Positions 32,578-41,250 of a stretch of DNA of 46,972 nucleotides are shown one piece after another. The notes beneath the pieces are model-generated. The model saw only the letters and a list, made by a program, of their open reading frames with translations. It did not search any database and was not told the DNA's origin. The position numbers were made by a program, and so were the translations under genes. Numbering within the stretch: the first letter of the stretch is position 1; each line of letters starts with the position of its first letter. This stretch comes from Nonomuraea turkmeniaca (GTDB lineage: Bacteria > Actinomycetota > Actinomycetes > Streptosporangiales > Streptosporangiaceae), in the NCBI RefSeq assembly GCF_005889735.1, contig NZ_VCKY01000058.1, positions 1-46,972 on the forward strand. The letters are read 5' to 3'.

Positions 32578-32749
32578 CCAGGGGATGGCGGCACCACTCG
32601 CTCGCCGCGCACGCAGGCGCCCGCTCACCGCGGCCTCCTCCGCGGCGAGGTGGAAGCCCTCCGGCGCCCCGGGGCCGAGCAGCCGCAGCACGCCGGCCAG
32701 CCTCCCCACGCCGTACTCGTCGACCAACGCGGCATAGTCCTCGGGCCCG
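32572..32749 (-). pseudogene. SUKH (SMI1/KNR4) domain fragment
   Basis: The minus strand encodes PEDYAALVDEYGVGRLAGVL followed by RLLGPGAPEGFHLAAEEAA before a stop overlapping the kinase gene's end. The L(P)xDYxALVxxYGxGRxxGxLxLL pattern is the SUKH superfamily core, whose members include immunity proteins to nuclease toxins. The N-terminus and most of the rest of the ~150-residue domain are missing, and sequence upstream of ~32749 belongs to an aldo/keto reductase on the other strand. No toxin gene is nearby. Confidence 0.55.
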
Positions 32750-33075
32750 GCGACATGCGCGGCTTCAGCCCGAGGTTCTCCGGCGGGAACCTGGAGCACG
32801 ACCTCGCCCTCGTGGACGCGCTGCGCCGGGTCGCCGAGGCGAAGGGCTGCACTGCCGCCCAGCTGGCCATCGCCTGGCTGGCCGCGCAGGCCGAGGACAT
32901 CGTGCCGCTGGCCGGCGCCCGTACCCGCGAGCGGCTGGCCGAGGCGCAGCCCGCGATGGACCTGAGCCTCACCGCGGACGACCTCGCCGACATCGAGAAG
33001 GCAGTGCCGCCGGGCGCGGCCCGCGGCGACCGGTACCCGTCCGCGTTCATGTGCGACCTCGGCGTGGGCAACTGA
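32750..33075 (+). pseudogene. Aldo/keto reductase C-terminal fragment
   Basis: From ~32750 the plus strand reads MRGFSPRFSGGNLEHDLALV, DALRRVAEAKGCTAAQLAIA, WLAAQAEDIVPLAGARTRER and a C-terminal tail to the stop at 33075. This is the last third of an AKR13-type aldo/keto reductase (the SPRFxxxN and VPLxGxR cofactor-binding segments). The N-terminal catalytic tetrad is absent; the upstream boundary abuts an antisense SUKH fragment. A second, different aldo/keto reductase tail opens the window. Confidence 0.8.
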
Positions 33076-33099
33076 GCCTTCCGGGGTGTTCGGCACTGT

Positions 33100-34236
33100 C
33101 TACTGGGTCGGCTCGGTCTGGCCGCTGCCGAACACCTCCTGGACGAGCTGCTGAGTGGCCTGCTGGAAGGCCGCTCCCATGGACAGCGCGGAGTCGTCGA
33201 TGTAGTTGAGTGCGGCGGTCAGGGTCTTGCTGCCGTCGGGGGTGCTGTACATCAGTGCGGCGTGACCCGCCATGCCGCCGTTGTGGGTGATGACGGTGCC
33301 GCCGCCGGGCACGTTCTGGACGAACACGCCCAGGCCGTAGCCGGCCTTCGACTCCGGCGTGCACATCTCGGTCAGCAGCTCGGCCGGCAGCAGCTTGCCG
33401 CCCAGCAGCGCGGAGATGAACGTGGCCAGGTCCTGGGTGGTGGAGATCATGTCGCCGCCACTGGAGACCCAGGACGGGTTGTGGCGCGTGACATCGACCG
33501 TCCGCTGCTCGCCGTCTTCCTCGTAGCGGTAGTAGGCGTGGGGGTGCGGCTCGGGGATGTCGGTCTGGGTGGTCGGCTGGACGGTGCCTGAAAGGCCGAG
33601 CGGTCCGAGGACGAGCCGCTGCATCTCCTCGGCGACCGGGCGGCCGGTGACCTTCTCGATCAGCAGCCGGGCCAGCACGTAGTTGGTGTTGGCGTAGCTC
33701 CAGTCGGTGCCCGGCTCGAACCGCGCCGGCTTCGACAGTGCCAGCCTGACCAGCTCCTCGGGCTGGTAGGTGTGGAAGCGGTTGTCCACCCACTCCTTGC
33801 CCGAAGGGGTGGCGGGGATGCCGGGCACGAAGGTCCCGTCGGGGTCGAAGTCGCCGGTGAAGTTGAACACGCCACTGGTGTGCTGCAGCAGCATCCGCAC
33901 CGTGATCCGCCGGTCCAGCCCGAACTCCGGCAGATAGTCATCCACCGGCGTGTCCAGTCCGATCCGGCCCTCGGCCACCAGCTGCAGCACCACGGTGGCG
34001 GTGAAAGTCTTGGTGTTGCTGCCGATGCGGACATGCCCGTCGGCCGGCGGCGTCTCGGTGCCGCCCAGCTCGCTCACTCCGGCGCTGCCGACCCACTCGC
34101 CCCGCTCGTCGCGTACGCGCAGCGACACCCCGACGAAGCCGGAATCGACCATTTCCTGGATGACCTGCTGCAGCTCGGGGCGGTCCTGCCCGGTCTGCGG
34201 GGGGAACTCGTCCTGGCCGGTACGGATGGTGGACAC
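33100..34236 (-). CDS. Serine hydrolase, beta-lactamase class C / D-Ala-D-Ala carboxypeptidase-like
   Basis: GTG 34236 has GAAGGAG upstream and gives 378 residues. The three catalytic motifs are in order: SNTK (SxxK, with VRIGSNTKTFTATVVLQLV), YAN (DWSYANTNYVLARLLIEKV) and HNG (TVITHNGGMAGHAALMYS). The family includes penicillin-binding carboxypeptidases, esterases and class C-like beta-lactamases. No signal peptide is visible, so it may be cytoplasmic or use a non-classical route, favouring an esterase or amide hydrolase role. It precedes no obvious partner; the gene at 34354-34755 upstream is in the same orientation with 117 bases between. Confidence 0.9.
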   Translation of the reverse strand: MSTIRTGQDEFPPQTGQDRPELQQVIQEMVDSGFVGVSLRVRDERGEWVGSAGVSELGGTETPPADGHVRIGSNTKTFTATVVLQLVAEGRIGLDTPVDDYLPEFGLDRRITVRMLLQHTSGVFNFTGDFDPDGTFVPGIPATPSGKEWVDNRFHTYQPEELVRLALSKPARFEPGTDWSYANTNYVLARLLIEKVTGRPVAEEMQRLVLGPLGLSGTVQPTTQTDIPEPHPHAYYRYEEDGEQRTVDVTRHNPSWVSSGGDMISTTQDLATFISALLGGKLLPAELLTEMCTPESKAGYGLGVFVQNVPGGGTVITHNGGMAGHAALMYSTPDGSKTLTAALNYIDDSALSMGAAFQQATQQLVQEVFGSGQTEPTQ

Positions 34237-34353
34237 GATGGTGTGCTCCTTCAGATCTGTTACGAAAAAGGCAATTGACTGGGCGGTTGGAGTGTCACGG
34301 GGGCCGGAGCGGGCCCCGTGACGTGCTGGGGTTGCGCAGGGCCGGCGTGGCCG

Positions 34354-34755
34354 TCAGGAGGCGCCGAGGGCTTCGGTGATCTGGCGGGCCATCTCGGTCA
34401 TGGAGGGGCTGGGCTCGCCCTTCTGGGACTGGACGGCGGCGTCGATGGCGACGGTGACGGTGCGGCGGAAGTTCTCGGCCTCGTCGGGGGCGTGCTGCTT
34501 GAGCAGGGTGGTGGAGGCGGTCAGGGCGGGCAGCACCTGGTCGGCGAGCGCGGCGACGGTCTTGCCGGTCAGGCCCTTGGGGGCCTTGGCCAGGACGTGC
34601 CCGACCAGGCCGGTGGCGGAGGTCAGGGCGATGGAGCCGTTGGTGGCGGCCTTGTGGGCCGAGCCGGCGGCGCCGGCGGCCGACATGAGCGAGACGGCGC
34701 CCCAGGCGGCGGTGCGGAGGGTGAGCTGGTCCTGGTCGGAGAGTGTGATCGACAT
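34354..34755 (-). CDS. Hypothetical protein, helical, Ala-rich
   Basis: ATG 34755 is preceded by AAGGAG. The 133-residue product (MSITLSDQDQLTLRTAAWGA, VSLMSAAGAAGSAHKAATNG, TGKTVAALADQVLPALTAST, then QSQKGEPSPSMTEMARQITE) is predicted almost entirely helical with a central hydrophobic-ish Ala/Gly stretch but no definite transmembrane segment. Similar short conserved proteins occur in actinomycetes; I cannot name a family or function. A longer frame to 34995 lacks coding character. The following ~280 bases (34756-35035) show only short frames. Confidence 0.75.
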   Translation of the reverse strand: MSITLSDQDQLTLRTAAWGAVSLMSAAGAAGSAHKAATNGSIALTSATGLVGHVLAKAPKGLTGKTVAALADQVLPALTASTTLLKQHAPDEAENFRRTVTVAIDAAVQSQKGEPSPSMTEMARQITEALGAS

Positions 34756-35035
34756 GATGGTGCTCCTTGGAGTTTCGGTTGAACGGGCAGGCGCTGCACC
34801 GTTCATGGCGTTTACGATCGCCGACCGCTCTGACACGGGACTGTTGCCGTGCTGGCGCGACCGCTGACACCGACGACACCGCCGTGGGGGTCGGTGAGAC
34901 GCCGACGTCTCCATCCGAGATCGCCCAATGACACTCGACATCGCGCGGGGATTACCGGGCCGCGGTCGGCCGGTCTTCGATGAGGCGGTGGCCATGGAGG
35001 CGAATTTCGGTGAGCCGCGCGGCGCGGCATGACGG

Positions 35036-35330
35036 CCCAGGGGGAGGTCGGCTTCGTCGACACCCAGATCACGCTCGGCCTGAACTTCGAGGGCGCCGTG
35101 CCCGCCGATCCAAGTGGCGTGAGGAGATCCACCCGCAGCCGCGCGAGCAACTCGCCGCCTCCCATGTCGCCGAGGGGCGGCACGACGAGGCCCGTGCCGT
35201 CCTGTACGCGAAGAAGCGGCGGTAGCAGCGCGCTCGGGCGCTGCTCGATCAGGGTGCGGAGCTCCCTGCAGGATCCCGGTCGGCTTCGGCTACAAGCCGT
35301 GGCGGGCGGCACGCACTACGGCTGCTGGAT
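35036..35330 (+). pseudogene. Degenerate membrane-protein fragment
   Basis: One frame reads KWREEIHPQPREQLAASHVA with EGRHDEARAVLYAKKRR then a stop; a second frame resumes with IPVGFGYKPWRAA. This is the juxtamembrane segment (HPQPYxQLAxxYRxxGxxxxARxVxxAKxRR ... GYGYRPWRA) that precedes the transmembrane helices in a class of actinobacterial repeat/membrane proteins. Neither the upstream repeat domain nor the membrane helices remain. Identification rests on memory of that motif. Confidence 0.5.
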
Positions 35331-35871
35331 GCGATGTACCAGACCGTCATGGACGGCACCAACCTGGAGATCGAGGGGCGCACCCTGCCACTGACCAACC
35401 TCGCCGGCACCCGGGAGGAGCACCACAAGCTACGCGAATGGGTCTGGCTGCAATACCTCGCGGACGGCATCCGCGCCCTGGCGCTCGCCGGACGCTGGGA
35501 CGAGGCCGTCACGCACGCCACGGCGCACAGGGCAGCACCTCATGGAGGGACGACAGGCGGCAATCATCGTCCACTGCTTGCGCGGCGCATCGCAAGCAGC
35601 GCGCGCTGTGCTGGAGGAGAGCACGCCTACGGAACCGTGGGAACAACAGGTCGCCGCCTGCCTACGCGTGATGTGCGCGAATGCGGACGAAGAAGCGGCC
35701 CTGGGCGTCACGACGATGGTCGAACACTTCCTCAAGCACAAGCCGATACCCGGGTACGCGGTCCTCCGCGCCCGGCTCGGCCTCACCGTGGCCATCCTCT
35801 GGACTCGGTGCCGGCGAACTGCCGGCACCGCTGCTCAACACGCTGACCTGCTCGGCGAAGACCGCAAGTGA
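35331..35871 (+). pseudogene. Helical-repeat protein fragment, frameshifted
   Basis: The frame from ~35334 (MYQTVMDGTNLEIEGRTLPL, then EHHKLREWVWLQYLADGIRA, LALAGRWDEAVTHATAH) shifts by one base near 35528 and continues GQHLMEGRQAAIIVHCLRGA, then SQAARAVLEESTPTEPWEQQ, VAACLRVMCANADEEAALGV. Paired-helix TPR-like texture suggests the C-terminal helical part of a regulator or HTH-TPR protein. No N-terminal domain is present, and the sequence after ~35810 is not coherent. Confidence 0.6.
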
Positions 35872-35935
35872 GGTGTTGAGCGCAGCCCTGCGACTACAAC
35901 GACCGCGTCCATGAGATGCGGGCCTCTAACGTGCG

Positions 35936-36314
35936 GTCGCCACCTCCTGAAAGGCGAGCTCGGCCTGCCCCGCCGGCCGCGACCACGAACGCGACCGCCC
36001 CATCAGGCAGGCGATCAGCAAGAGCCAGCGCATGCTCTGCACCCACTTCGAGACGATCAGGATGACGACGGCCCCCACGCCGATCACGCCCGCACAACCT
36101 GCGTCCCGTGAAGGTGGTTTCGGAGCCGGCTGATCTGGCCGATCCGGCCGCCGGTTGGGCGCCAGGGCCGGCCGCCGGTTGGGCGGCAGGGCCGGCCGGT
36201 CGCCCGGGTTCAGGCCGTAGGGACCGTAGCCGGCGTTCTTCTGGTCCCATTTGTAGCCGTCCCAGTGACAGCGGTTCCCTGCCCATCCCGGTACCAGCCG
36301 GGTTCTTGTCCCAT
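35936..36314 (-). pseudogene. Small DUF2510-like membrane protein with one-base frameshift
   Basis: ATG 36314 starts MGQEPGWYRDGQG; one base is missing near 36275, after which the next frame reads RCHWDGYKWDQKNAGYGPYG, a proline/arginine-rich repeat, then a membrane helix AGVIGVGAVVILIVSKWVQS and further hydrophobic residues to TAG 35936. GWYxD...WDGxxW is the pattern of DUF2510 domains in actinobacterial membrane proteins. Total length is 3n+1, consistent with a single lost base (GGAACC instead of GGAAACC). It may be a working gene with a sequencing error. Confidence 0.6.
36147..36194 (+). repeat. Tandem 24-bp repeat, two copies
   Basis: GCCGCCGGTTGGGCG begins both units (36147-36170, 36171-36194); they differ at one base. 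In the DUF2510-like frame they encode the duplicated RPALPPNR/RPALAPNR linker. Such repeats are prone to slippage. Confidence 0.7.
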
Positions 36315-36317
36315 TGG

Positions 36318-37127
36318 TCAGCCGACCCAGACCGAGGCGTACACGCCGTCCTCGACGTTCACCTGGACCGGGCGCAGGCCGCGCGCCACCAGGCTGTCGA
36401 ACCTGCGCTGGTAGGCGGAGCCGGAGGTGTCAATGTAGTGGTACCAGGGGCGGACACCGTCCTTGCGGTAGATCGCGGCGAACCGCGCCCCTCCCGGGGC
36501 TACCGCGACCGCCGTCGGGCGGAACCCCTCGGCGGTGCGCTCGTCGAAGAACTTCTTGTGCGCGGCGAACGGCTTTCCGTGCGAGAAGTACCATCCGCCA
36601 CCCTGGCTCTGCCGCCAGACCGCGACGTACCGGGGATCCGACGGCGTGCCGTACACGTCAATTGAGACCGGTACGTACCCGTCTGCGTACGCCTTCCGGT
36701 TGTAGGCGTCGAACTGTTCCCCGGTGAGCCCCATACGGGAGAAGAACCGTTCAGAGCGCTTCTCCCACAGCGCGGCGAACGTCGCACGGCCGGCCGGACC
36801 CGTCGCGGACACCGATATCGGCTGGTATCCCTGCGCCAGGTAGTCCTCGAACCGCGCTCTGAAGCCCGCCTCGGACATCCCGCTCCGCGAGATCCAGGCT
36901 CCGCCCCCGCTCTTGACCCAGACGGCCGCATAGCTCGGCCCTTCCGACACGCTCACCGTGATGGGCCGGTAGCCCTGGCGGCGCAGACTCTCGAACTGGG
37001 TCTGGTGCGCGCTCTCGCTCGCGCCGGAATACGCGCGGAAGGCCACCCCTATGGCGGCCTGTGCCGGTGCCGCGACACCACAGGCCCCCATCGCCAGCGC
37101 AGCCACCACCGCGAACATTCTCTTCAC
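36318..37127 (-). CDS. Secreted bacterial tandem repeat (BTRD1-like) protein
   Basis: GTG 37127 follows AAGGAGG by 5 bases. The 269-residue product has a signal peptide (MKRMFAVVAALAMGACGVAA, cleavage near AQA) and then about five ~48-residue repeats, each with a helix ending in (Q)FESLRRQGYRPITVSV-type sequence and a strand YAAVWVKSGG: compare GYQPISVSA/FAALWEKR, GYVPVSIDV/YVAVWRQS, GFRPTAVAV/FAAIYRK, GLRPVQVNV/YASVWVG. This is the pattern of bacterial tandem repeat domain 1, found attached to serine hydrolases or alone. Here no catalytic domain is attached, so it may be a binding protein for an extracellular polymer. The promoter region (37128-37233) is shared with the divergent XRE gene. 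Confidence 0.82.
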   Translation of the reverse strand: MKRMFAVVAALAMGACGVAAPAQAAIGVAFRAYSGASESAHQTQFESLRRQGYRPITVSVSEGPSYAAVWVKSGGGAWISRSGMSEAGFRARFEDYLAQGYQPISVSATGPAGRATFAALWEKRSERFFSRMGLTGEQFDAYNRKAYADGYVPVSIDVYGTPSDPRYVAVWRQSQGGGWYFSHGKPFAAHKKFFDERTAEGFRPTAVAVAPGGARFAAIYRKDGVRPWYHYIDTSGSAYQRRFDSLVARGLRPVQVNVEDGVYASVWVG

Positions 37128-37233
37128 CCGTGCCTCCTTAGACGGCGGACTCGACTTGCCCGATACGGCTCATCCTTGTCACGCTTTGATTGATCACCAC
37201 TGATCGGATACCTGATCAACGAGGCAGGGTGAA

Positions 37234-38061
37234 TTGGGCAGGCCAGAACGCGAACTCGATCCCGACAGCGGGTTGATCGAACGCTTCGCGCATGACCTAC
37301 GCCACTTGCGCGTGGCGGCGGGGAGACCGACTTACCGGATCATGGGCTCTCGGGTCGGGTGCTCGCCGAGCAGGCTCTCCGAAGCCGCGAAGGGACTCCG
37401 GCTGCCCAGCCTGGCGGCGACCCTTGATTACGTACGCGCCTGCGGCGTGACGGACACGGCCGAGTGGGAGCAGCGCTGGCACGAGATCAACGGCCAGATC
37501 CCGCAGAATACCCAGACCACCCGCGAACCCGAGCCCAGCGAGTCGGCCATAGCGGACAAAGTACATGGCCAGGAGCAGAGGCTAAGCGCTCTCCTGAAGG
37601 TCGCGGCGGTCATCGGTACGGTGCTGGCACTCGTCACGGCCACCGCGGTGTTCATCTGGGACCCGGTCGATGCCGTCCCGGACGTACCCACGCGGTGCCG
37701 CTCGCCCCACGTCACGGTGCGCGTGCCGATATCGATCCAACCGTGTGTCGCGGTGGCCGACGGCGCCGTGGTCACCTCCCTCGACCTGCGCGCGGTCCAG
37801 GCGGTCGACGGCGCGGTCGCCTACGTCTGGTTGCACGACATCGAATCCCGCGCACCGCTGGCGAAGACCCTCCGGACGTGCGAACTCGGTGCCTTGGCAG
37901 CAGGTCAGGCGAGCACCTGCGGGCCGTTCCCACAGGAGGTGCCGCCCGGACGCTACACCACTGCGGCCACGGTAGAGCCGGGCCCGCGGCAGAGCGCACC
38001 GCCGCACTGGCGCAGCGGCGCCACCGGAACGCAGAGCCAGCAGGTCAACACCGAGCCGTGA
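37234..38061 (+). CDS. XRE-family HTH protein with transmembrane anchor and extracellular domain
   Basis: TTG 37234 (site AGGCAGGGTGA) gives 275 residues starting MGRPERELDPDSG, the usual opening of this actinobacterial family. Residues ~15-85 form an XRE-like HTH (FAHDLRHLRVAAGRPTYRIM, CSPSRLSEAAKGLRLPSLAA). After a polar linker a single membrane helix (VAAVIGTVLALVTATAVFIW, ~125-145) leads to an exported C-terminal domain with four cysteines (RCRSP, QPCVAV, RTCELG, STCGPF). The layout suggests a one-component membrane-bound regulator sensing envelope signals. It is divergent from the secreted repeat protein, a possible target. The stop is followed by 300 bases without a gene. Confidence 0.82.
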   Translation: MGRPERELDPDSGLIERFAHDLRHLRVAAGRPTYRIMGSRVGCSPSRLSEAAKGLRLPSLAATLDYVRACGVTDTAEWEQRWHEINGQIPQNTQTTREPEPSESAIADKVHGQEQRLSALLKVAAVIGTVLALVTATAVFIWDPVDAVPDVPTRCRSPHVTVRVPISIQPCVAVADGAVVTSLDLRAVQAVDGAVAYVWLHDIESRAPLAKTLRTCELGALAAGQASTCGPFPQEVPPGRYTTAATVEPGPRQSAPPHWRSGATGTQSQQVNTEP

Positions 38062-38364
38062 AATCGCCAGGCGGAGCCATCCCGCCCATGGCCCGCCGGC
38101 TCATCTTCACGGTCCAGCAGGAGGGGCGCGTACGCGAGGTGGGCCGCCGGCAGGCGTTGGCCAGCCCCAGCTCCCGATCCACCACCGAGTCGTACCAGCA
38201 GCCAAGGGTTCGCGCCGGCAGAGCCGACCGTCTGCGTCACCGTGGCTCGGGGGAGTCGGCTGGGGCTCGAAGGACGGAAGCATGTGGCCGATTCTTGTAG
38301 ATATCGGCATATTACGGTTGTAGGCGCCTGCTTCCGATCGGCTTCAAAGGCCGCCGGCGAAAAC
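38062..38364. other. Intergenic, no gene recognised
   Basis: The ~300 bases after the XRE gene carry only short frames without consistent codon character. The convergent terminator hairpin follows directly. Confidence 0.5.
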
Positions 38365-38411
38365 GACTACGCCCCCGCCCCGGCGAGGTGTCGGGACGGG
38401 GGCGCGTAGTC
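38365..38411 (-). terminator. Strong hairpin between convergent genes
   Basis: GACTACGCCCCCGCCC (from 38365) pairs with GGGACGGGGGCGCGTAGTC (ending 38411) with a small bulge and a ~12-base loop. It lies 27 bases past the stop of the minus-strand hydrolase and can terminate both directions. Confidence 0.7.
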
Positions 38412-38437
38412 AGACGCCGGCTAAAGCCCGTTCAGGC

Positions 38438-40141
38438 TCAGCCGGACGTCCTGGACGTGCCGGTGAAAGCCAGGGCCGGGAAGCGGGGCAGGCCCGCCCC
38501 TGGACCGGCCCACTTCAGGCCGTCCGTCCGCCACAGCTCACGCTGATCCTTCTTGAGCTTGGTCTCGACCCTGCCGCCCACGGGGCAGCGGAAGCCGTGC
38601 GGAGGCACGGTCAGCGAGATCAGGTAGTTGTCGATCGGCACCGTGCTGCACTCGTCCTTGCCGTAGATGCGGTGGCCCCAGCCTTCGTAGGTGAGCAGCA
38701 CGGCCTTCGGGCCGAGTTGCTTGGCCACGTTGGCCGACCAGCTGTACGGGGTGGAGGGGTCGTGCAGCGAGTTGCCCAGCAGGATCGGAGCGCTGCCCGT
38801 GTAACGCAGCCGGTGCTGCGGGTTGTTGGTGGGGTGGTTGAGGCAGACCGGCAGGTCCTCGATCGGCATCGGGTTGAAGCGCATATCAGGAGCGCGGCGG
38901 TTGGAGCTGCGCAGCAGGAAGGCGTATTCCTTGTAGCTACGCACCTTCAGGTTGTAGTCCTCGCACAGGATCGTGGTGGCCAGCTGGGCCGTCTCTCCGG
39001 ACACGGGTTGACGGCCGGGCAGCGGAGGCACCCACGACGGCGGCTCGCCGCCGTCCAGCGCGCGAAGCACCTCGGCCAGCAGCGCCCAGGCGGGACCTTC
39101 GGTGCCCAGCACGCCGTTCCACAGGACCTGGAGCTCGGTCACCGGCTTGCCGGGGACGCCCGGCCAGTACAGCTTGCCGTCACGCGCCTTGGCCAGGATC
39201 CTCTCCCACACCGCGCGGACGTCTTTCCCGTGCAGCACGCAACTGGGCTCCTGGTCGCACCAGCCGACGAACTGGTCGAAGGCGTCCTCGACGGCGGCGG
39301 CCTCGCTGTCGAGGAACGCCTTGACGCCGAGGCTGTGGTCCATGTTGCTGTCCAGGGCCATGGCCCGGATCTTGTTGGGGAACAGCTCGGCGTACATCTG
39401 GCCGAGCAGCGTGCCGTACGAGACCCCGTAGAAGGTCAGCTTCTCCTCGCCGAGCGCGGCGCGCAGGGCGTCCAGGTCACGCGCGACGTTGACCGAGTCG
39501 ACGTGATCGTACAGCGGGCCGGTACGGGCCCGGCAGTCCGCACGCAGCTTCTTGGCGAAAGCGACCCATTTGACGTAGTCGGCCTGGCTCTTCATGACGG
39601 CGTACGGCGCCTGGTTGTACACCGACGCCGAGCAGGTGATCGGGTGACTGCGGCCCACGCCCCGCGGGTCGAAACCGACGATGTCGAACCGCTTCTGGAT
39701 CTCCGGGGTGAAGAAGCCGGGGGAGCTGTAGGCGAACTCCACACCGGATCCGCCCGGGCCACCCGCGCCGAGCACCAGAGACCCGACCCGGGCTGCCGGG
39801 TCGGTGGCCTTGCGGCGTGCGACGGCCAGCTCGACCTTGGCGCCGTTCGGGCGGGACCAGTTGATCGGCACCGCCAGCTTGCCGCACTCGGCGGAGGGCT
39901 CCTCCTCGCAAGGCGCCCAGGTGATACTGCTCTTCCCCGGAGCCGGGGTCTTGGAGGCCGTCGGGCTCGGCGACGCCGTCGGGGTTCCCGAGGCATTGGG
40001 AGTGCTCGAGGCCTTCGGAGTGCCCGACGCCGTCGGGGTCGCGGCGGCTCCGCCAGGGGCCTCCGCCACGGCGGCCGAAACAGGTAACAACGTCGCCACC
40101 GCCATGAAGGCGGCGGCGAGCAGAGAAGATCGTGTTCGCAC
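38438..40141 (-). CDS. Secreted alpha/beta hydrolase, TAP-like (tripeptidyl aminopeptidase/SlpD type)
   Basis: GTG 40141 (GGGAG upstream) gives 567 residues beginning with a Sec signal (VRTRSSLLAAAFMAVATLLP, cleavage near VAEA) and a Ser/Thr/Pro/Ala linker with repeated GTPxASxTP units. The mature enzyme shows GAGGPGGSG (oxyanion strand), FDPRGVGRSHP, nucleophile elbow GVSYGTLLG, the TAP-like C-terminal domain with LLGNSLHDPSTP (acid Asp) and GWGHRIYG (His). These proteins remove N-terminal tri- or tetrapeptides or act as esterases outside the cell. Ten or so cysteines suggest disulfides. A 105-codon upstream extension has no ribosome-binding site and was rejected. Confidence 0.9.
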   Translation of the reverse strand: MRTRSSLLAAAFMAVATLLPVSAAVAEAPGGAAATPTASGTPKASSTPNASGTPTASPSPTASKTPAPGKSSITWAPCEEEPSAECGKLAVPINWSRPNGAKVELAVARRKATDPAARVGSLVLGAGGPGGSGVEFAYSSPGFFTPEIQKRFDIVGFDPRGVGRSHPITCSASVYNQAPYAVMKSQADYVKWVAFAKKLRADCRARTGPLYDHVDSVNVARDLDALRAALGEEKLTFYGVSYGTLLGQMYAELFPNKIRAMALDSNMDHSLGVKAFLDSEAAAVEDAFDQFVGWCDQEPSCVLHGKDVRAVWERILAKARDGKLYWPGVPGKPVTELQVLWNGVLGTEGPAWALLAEVLRALDGGEPPSWVPPLPGRQPVSGETAQLATTILCEDYNLKVRSYKEYAFLLRSSNRRAPDMRFNPMPIEDLPVCLNHPTNNPQHRLRYTGSAPILLGNSLHDPSTPYSWSANVAKQLGPKAVLLTYEGWGHRIYGKDECSTVPIDNYLISLTVPPHGFRCPVGGRVETKLKKDQRELWRTDGLKWAGPGAGLPRFPALAFTGTSRTSG

Positions 40142-40619
40142 AGTGCTCCCATCATTGGTCGGCCGGCCCACGCGCAGCATGCGACCGACCTGTGACCACC
40201 GGTCGACGGCCGCGGCGGCCTGGAAGCCGGCGGCAGCGACGGTGAGCGCGGCCGACGTGGTCAGCCTGCGCCCCAGCCGTCCAATCCTGAAAATTTGCTG
40301 CGTACGTCCTATCATGATTTTTACGGCCGCATGACGCATATGTTCGAAACACTTGTCCGGCCAGCCCGGAACGCGTTCGCCGTTCGTTCCCGCGGAAACC
40401 CCTAATGGTGGGGTGGACGTCCGACAGGCGAGCTGTGGGTCACGGCCTAAGGCCACCGAGCCAGGCTCGCGGAAGACGCATCAGTTCTTCGGCGTCCAAG
40501 GAAGAAGGACGGCCGCTGTGTGTCCGGCCCGCCTCGGTTCCTTGGCCAGGGGCAGTCAGTAGCGGCCGCTGTCCACCTTCCCTATTGGATTGGCATGTTG
40601 TTCCCTGTTCAGTAGAGGA
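40142..40619. other. Intergenic upstream of the hydrolase
   Basis: The region holds the hydrolase promoter, not resolvable by eye, and no convincing gene. A minus-strand frame with MIGRTQQIFRIGRLGRRLTT runs through it but continues into the hydrolase signal peptide and is not needed. Confidence 0.45.
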
Positions 40620-41055
40620 GCGGATGTGGCCGACCGGCGCGTGTTCTCGGTACCCGGAGATGCCGTCCGGGGCGGTGTTCGGCGGTCGGGTTCAGGCGGG
40701 TGGGAAGGACCTCTCCGAGCGGGAGCGTGAGGTCGGTGTCCGGGCCGGGGACGCGATCTTCTTGTCGCCGGACTACCGGGTGGATCCGCGCCTGAGCACG
40801 TATGCCCGGTCGAGGGAGTCCCGGTCCTGTACGCAGGAGACCCGGCGGAACGACGCCCCGGACATCCGCCTGCTCCTGGACTTTCCTGTGGAGCCGTGGC
40901 CGCGCCTGGACGAAGGCTCGAGAGCAGGACCTGGAGGGCGTCGAGCACTGGCGGCGGCAGGAGGAGTCCCACCCGGGGCAGGATCGGCGGCGCCAAGTGG
41001 GATCGGGAACTGGCTGCGTTCATGCACCTGTTCATGCGACCTATCAAGGGCCTGA
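40620..41055 (+). pseudogene. Tyrosine recombinase (integrase) N-terminal remnant
   Basis: Three frames must be joined: FLSPDYRVDPRLSTYARSRE with TRRNDAPDIRLLLDF, then LWSRGRAWTKAREQDLEGVE with HWRR, then GRIGGAKWDRELAAFMHLF. This is the SAM-like core-binding domain of a phage-type integrase (helix LLDFLxxRGxxWxxAxxxDLxxFExWRR). The catalytic RxxR-Y domain is absent. It lies directly before a terminator hairpin and a tRNA-3'-end repeat, where an integrase gene normally sits in actinomycete integrative elements. Confidence 0.7.
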
Positions 41056-41142
41056 CAAGCAAAAGACCTGCGGCCGAGAAACCGCAGGTAAGAGGCCGAA
41101 ATGCCTGGTCGAGATGAGTGCCCGCGGCAGGATTCGAACCTA
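41040..41142 (+). repeat. Direct repeat copy 1: terminator hairpin plus tRNA-3'-end att-like core
   Basis: This ~103-bp block recurs at 44621-44722 with roughly 85% identity by eye. It contains a hairpin (ACCTGCGG at 41066-41073 with CCGCAGGT at 41082-41089) and ends with GGCAGGATTCGAACC, the complement of a tRNA T-arm and acceptor end. Paired copies flanking 3.6 kb look like left and right junctions of an integrative element or two nested insertions. Confidence 0.7.
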
Positions 41143-41250
41143 ATGACTTCGTACGACCCCGAGCTCGCCGACTCGAGTCCTCGCCCTGAAGCCTAGATTC
41201 GAATCGGAGCATGACTCCTGACCGCAGGCCGTGCGTGATGGGGCGAGACC

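Noticed and set aside
38597..40087. 496-codon plus-strand frame opposite the TAP-like hydrolase
   Set aside because: Mirror of the hydrolase's codon bias; composition is Arg/Ala/Gly-rich with no motif.
41122..41145. Functional tRNA at the first att-like repeat
   Set aside because: Only the T-arm/acceptor end is present; no D-arm or anticodon arm can be found.
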